From: Candidatus Physcocola equi
Lineage (GTDB): Bacteria > Bacteroidota > Bacteroidia > Bacteroidales > Paludibacteraceae
DNA: 64,000 nt
Assembly: GCA_018064855.1 (NCBI GenBank)
Contig: JAGHUM010000003.1
Coordinates: 1 to 64,000, forward strand
Direction: 5' to 3'
The position numbers and the translations under genes were made by a program. Under the pieces are notes generated by a model. That model searched no databases. It was not told the origin of the DNA and saw nothing but the letters and a program-made list of their open reading frames with translations. Below are positions 61,459 through 64,000 of the stretch, piece by piece; position 1 is the first letter of the stretch, and every line of letters begins with the position of its first letter.

Positions 61459-63135
61459 ATGAGCAAAACTATTATCTATCAAGTATTGCCTAGGTTGTTT
61501 GGCAACCAAAACAGCACAAACATTCCGAATGGAACACTAAAAGAAAACGGATGCGGTAAATTCGACGATTTCAACGAAAAGGCACTCGCAGCCATCAAGA
61601 AACTGGGAGCCACTCACGTTTGGTACACAGGAGTGATAGAACATGCAACCCAAACCGAATACAAAGGCATTTGCAAAGACCATGCAGACGTAGTCAAAGG
61701 CAAGGCTGGTTCGCCATACGCCATCAAAGACTACTACGATGTTGACCCAGACTTAGCCAACAACGTCAAAAACCGCATGAAAGAATATGAAAATCTGATA
61801 GAGCGCACCCACTTAGCAGGTCTCAAAGTCATCATGGACTTTGTACCAAACCATGTGGCACGCCATTATGAAAGTGACGCACGTCCGGCAGGTGTGCGCG
61901 ATTTAGGAGAAGACGACATTGACGCCGTATCATTCAATCGCGACAACAACTTCTACTACCTTCCAGGTCAGCAGTTCACCCCATGCAAAAACAGCGGCGC
62001 CAAAAAAGCCTATGTAGAAAATCCAGCAAAAGTAACCGGCAACGACTGTTTCAGCGCAAGTCCGTCGATGTATGACTGGTATGAAACCGTGAAACTCAAC
62101 TACGGTGTTGATTATAACAACTGGCGCTACAAAGACTTTTTCCCAACACCAAGCACATGGGAAAAGATGCGCGACATCCTACTCTACTGGGCAGGCAAGC
62201 AGGTTGACGGTTTCCGCTGCGACATGGCAGAAATGGTGCCAGTGGAATTCTGGGATTGGGTGATTCCACAAATCAAGAACGTCAACCCAGACATCATCTT
62301 CATTGCAGAGACCTACGATCCAGGTCAATACTGGATGTATCTCAACAATGGTCATTTTGACTATCTCTACGACAAAGTGGGACTCTATGACACCTTGAAA
62401 GCAGTCATCAGAGGAGAACAGCCAACCAGCAACATCACGCACTGCTGGCAACAACACCCAGATTTGGAAGACCGTCTGCTCAACTTCCTGGAAAACCACG
62501 ACGAGCAACGTATTGCTTCAGAATTTTTCGCAGGCAACGCAGAAAAAGCGATGCCAGCCATGCTCATCAGCGCAACCATGAGCAAAGCTCCTGTCATGGT
62601 GTATTTCGGTCAGGAATTTGGAGAGCCAGGAATGGACGAAGAAGGATTCAGCGGACTCGACGGACGCACCACAATATTCGACTATTGGAGTGTGGAAAGT
62701 GTACGCAACTGGGTAAATGGAGGCAAAATGGACGGCAGAAAACTCACTGCAGCCCAGAAAGAGCTTCAAAAGAGATATAGTGCCCTTTTGAATGTCTGCC
62801 AGAAAGAGAAAGCCATCGGAGAAGGCGCATTCTTCGATTTGATGTATTGCAACTATGAGAACCAGAATTTCGACTCAACCAAGCAATTCGTCTTCCTCCG
62901 CAAACAAGACAAAGACCTTCTTTTGATTGTCAGCAACTTTGCGAACGAAGAAGCCAACATCACCGTCAACATTGCTCAACACGCATTTGACTACCTTCAG
63001 ATTCCAGAAGGCAAGACCTATGAAGCAAAAGAACTGCTTCGAGGAGAAAAAGCCACTATGACACTTGCCCCAGAACAGCCAATAGCAATGACCATTGCGG
63101 CCAACAGTGGCGTGGTTTGGAAAATCAAGTTGTAA
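61459..63135 (+). CDS. GH13 alpha-amylase-type enzyme, cytoplasmic
   Basis: This 558-residue enzyme has no signal peptide. The four GH13 regions are clear: DFVPNHV, GFRCDMAE (nucleophile Asp255), IFIAETYD (acid/base Glu284) and ENHDEQR (Asp348). A C-terminal beta domain closes the protein. It would cut alpha-1,4-glucans inside the cell, for example glycogen or imported maltodextrins. Subfamily cannot be fixed, and the N-terminal start IIYQVLPRLFGNQN is common in Bacteroidales members. A hairpin terminator follows. Confidence 0.92.
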   Translation: MSKTIIYQVLPRLFGNQNSTNIPNGTLKENGCGKFDDFNEKALAAIKKLGATHVWYTGVIEHATQTEYKGICKDHADVVKGKAGSPYAIKDYYDVDPDLANNVKNRMKEYENLIERTHLAGLKVIMDFVPNHVARHYESDARPAGVRDLGEDDIDAVSFNRDNNFYYLPGQQFTPCKNSGAKKAYVENPAKVTGNDCFSASPSMYDWYETVKLNYGVDYNNWRYKDFFPTPSTWEKMRDILLYWAGKQVDGFRCDMAEMVPVEFWDWVIPQIKNVNPDIIFIAETYDPGQYWMYLNNGHFDYLYDKVGLYDTLKAVIRGEQPTSNITHCWQQHPDLEDRLLNFLENHDEQRIASEFFAGNAEKAMPAMLISATMSKAPVMVYFGQEFGEPGMDEEGFSGLDGRTTIFDYWSVESVRNWVNGGKMDGRKLTAAQKELQKRYSALLNVCQKEKAIGEGAFFDLMYCNYENQNFDSTKQFVFLRKQDKDLLLIVSNFANEEANITVNIAQHAFDYLQIPEGKTYEAKELLRGEKATMTLAPEQPIAMTIAANSGVVWKIKL

Positions 63136-63183
63136 GTTTTGCGAACAACTTCCAAAAGAAAATTATCCAAACATCATATCAAT

Positions 63184-63240
63184 ATTGCATTTGCAACCTT
63201 ACTTTCCTAAATGGGAGAAAGGTTGCAAATGTAATTTTAT
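63184..63240 (+). terminator. terminator of the GH13 gene
   Basis: ATTGCATTTGCAACCTT and AAGGTTGCAAATGTAAT pair with few mismatches around an 18-nt loop that itself can pair (TTTCCT/GGGAGA), followed by TTTTATT. It lies 49 bp after the stop. Confidence 0.75.
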
Positions 63241-63275
63241 TTAGAAGCTGTTTAAATTTTGCGAACTGCTTAGAT
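63241..63275 (+). mobile_element. terminal fragment of the MITE-like element
   Basis: TTAGAAGCTGTTTAAATTTT followed by GCGAACTGCTTAG matches the left end of copies 1 and 2, but the inner part and right end are missing. It lies directly before the MATE gene. A partial echo (TTTTGCGAACAACTTC) occurs at about 63137-63152. Confidence 0.55.
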
Positions 63276-63284
63276 ACCAAGACA

Positions 63285-64000
63285 ATGAAACTGAATATAC
63301 AAAAACGATTAAGACTACAAAGAAGGAAACGGACACCAATCCAGTTGTCCGACCACTTTTCATACGGACGTCTTCTTCGCTTCACATGGCCGACCATGAT
63401 GATGTTAATCATCACATCCATATATGGTCTGGTCGATGGTTTGATGGTATCAAACTTTGTTGGGAACACAGAATTCGCAGCGCTAAATCTGATATGGCCA
63501 TTCGTGGCGATAATGGCGTCCATCGGCAATATGTTCAGCACAGGAGGCAGCGCATTAGTCGCCAAAATCATGGGTGAAGGAGACGAGAAGAAATCGCGCG
63601 ACGTATTTTCACTTCTCACCTATTGTGTTATCATTTCGGCAATAACACTGGGTTTTGCGGGGCGATTAGTGGTGCGAGACGTTGCGGTGTTCATGGGAGC
63701 CAAAGGAGAAATGATTTCGCTATGCGTGGAATACGGTGAAATTTTATTGCTCATGCTTCCCGCATTTGTTTTGCAGATCTACTTTCAGACGTTTCAAATA
63801 ACCGCAGAAAAACCAAAAATGGGTATGTGGGTAACCATAATCGCAGGAATAATCAACATCATCTTCGATTGGGTTTTCATCAAAGAATGGGGATGGGGTC
63901 TAAAAGGAGCGGCATGGGGCACATCGATAAGTCTGTGTTTTGGCGGATTCTTCCCATTGTTGTATTTCGCACGAAAGAGAGAAGGGGAAAGCAAATTGTG
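63285..64000 (+). CDS. MATE-family efflux transporter (5' part, runs off window)
   Basis: The open frame from ATG at 63285 (MKLNIQKRLRLQRRKRTP) gives 238 codons without a stop. About six transmembrane helices are visible, with LSDHFSYGRLLRFTWPTMMM, VSNFVGNTEFAALNLIWPFV and MFSTGGSALVAKIMGEGDEK typical of the MATE/MepA group, followed by YFQTFQITAEKPKMGM. It would export drugs or organic cations using Na+ or H+. The start lies just after a MITE-like fragment, so its promoter could be affected by it. The 3' half lies beyond the window. Confidence 0.88.
   Translation, partial: MKLNIQKRLRLQRRKRTPIQLSDHFSYGRLLRFTWPTMMMLIITSIYGLVDGLMVSNFVGNTEFAALNLIWPFVAIMASIGNMFSTGGSALVAKIMGEGDEKKSRDVFSLLTYCVIISAITLGFAGRLVVRDVAVFMGAKGEMISLCVEYGEILLLMLPAFVLQIYFQTFQITAEKPKMGMWVTIIAGIINIIFDWVFIKEWGWGLKGAAWGTSISLCFGGFFPLLYFARKREGESKL

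Overview
The window reads as chromosomal DNA of a Bacteroidota, order Bacteroidales, probably Prevotella-like. Signs of this are MurF and alanine racemase fused in one gene, secreted enzymes with type IX secretion (T9SS) C-terminal sorting tails, a PorP/SprF protein, FKBP-like lipoproteins, DUF4403, DUF4105 and DUF5063 proteins, and many promoters of the Bacteroidetes form TAnnTTTG (-7 box) with few Shine-Dalgarno sequences. No rRNA, CRISPR array, intact transposase or prophage was seen.

Layout. 1-4300: a small partial gene, two decayed gene remnants and an unrecognised two-gene secreted/membrane pair on the minus strand, which looks like an accessory region. 4336-7018: secreted nuclease, peptide deformylase, DUF4403 protein. 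7119-14236 (minus): a large GH98 glycosidase, topB and nadE. 14319-18721: pgeF facing a five-gene minus operon (nrnA, FKBP lipoprotein, DUF4827-like lipoprotein, TrmH-type methyltransferase, tsaC), then tRNA-Glu and tRNA-Met. 19036-27549 (minus): a T9SS surface locus with a 1921-residue repeat protein carrying a gliding-motility-type C-terminal domain, an OmpA/beta-propeller protein, a PorP/SprF protein and a chagasin-like protease inhibitor. 27716-35281 (minus): an apparent eight-gene transcription unit (lptF/G-like, ribBA, exbB, exbD, tonB, DJ-1, cvfB, amidohydrolase) bounded by a promoter and a strong terminator. 35375-37410: START-like protein and cysS.

From 37671 onward most genes are on the plus strand: a FISUMP-type secreted protein, a PL11 rhamnogalacturonan lyase, a membrane protein/murF-alr/nitroreductase operon, tRNA-Cys, an NhaC antiporter, an unknown membrane protein, a VWA protein, an unknown 402-residue protein, HD hydrolase and maf, a DUF4105 protein, two 47-residue lipoproteins placed directly before gapA, a rhodanese, a GH5 endoglucanase, a membrane-anchored AraC-type regulator, queC-queF, DUF5063, a 3'-5' exonuclease, a GH13 amylase and the start of a MATE exporter.

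The biology suggested is a polysaccharide-degrading gut-type anaerobe that exports at least three plant or host glycan-active enzymes (GH98, PL11, GH5) through T9SS. None of the three has a SusC/SusD pair beside it here. A short non-coding element of about 179 bp with inverted ends (MITE-like) occurs twice, plus fragments, at 38389, 57472 and 63241. Most of the window is ordinary housekeeping. The parts most worth a second look are the adhesin/inhibitor locus, the MITE-like family, the paired small lipoproteins with gapA, and the membrane-bound regulator beside GH5.
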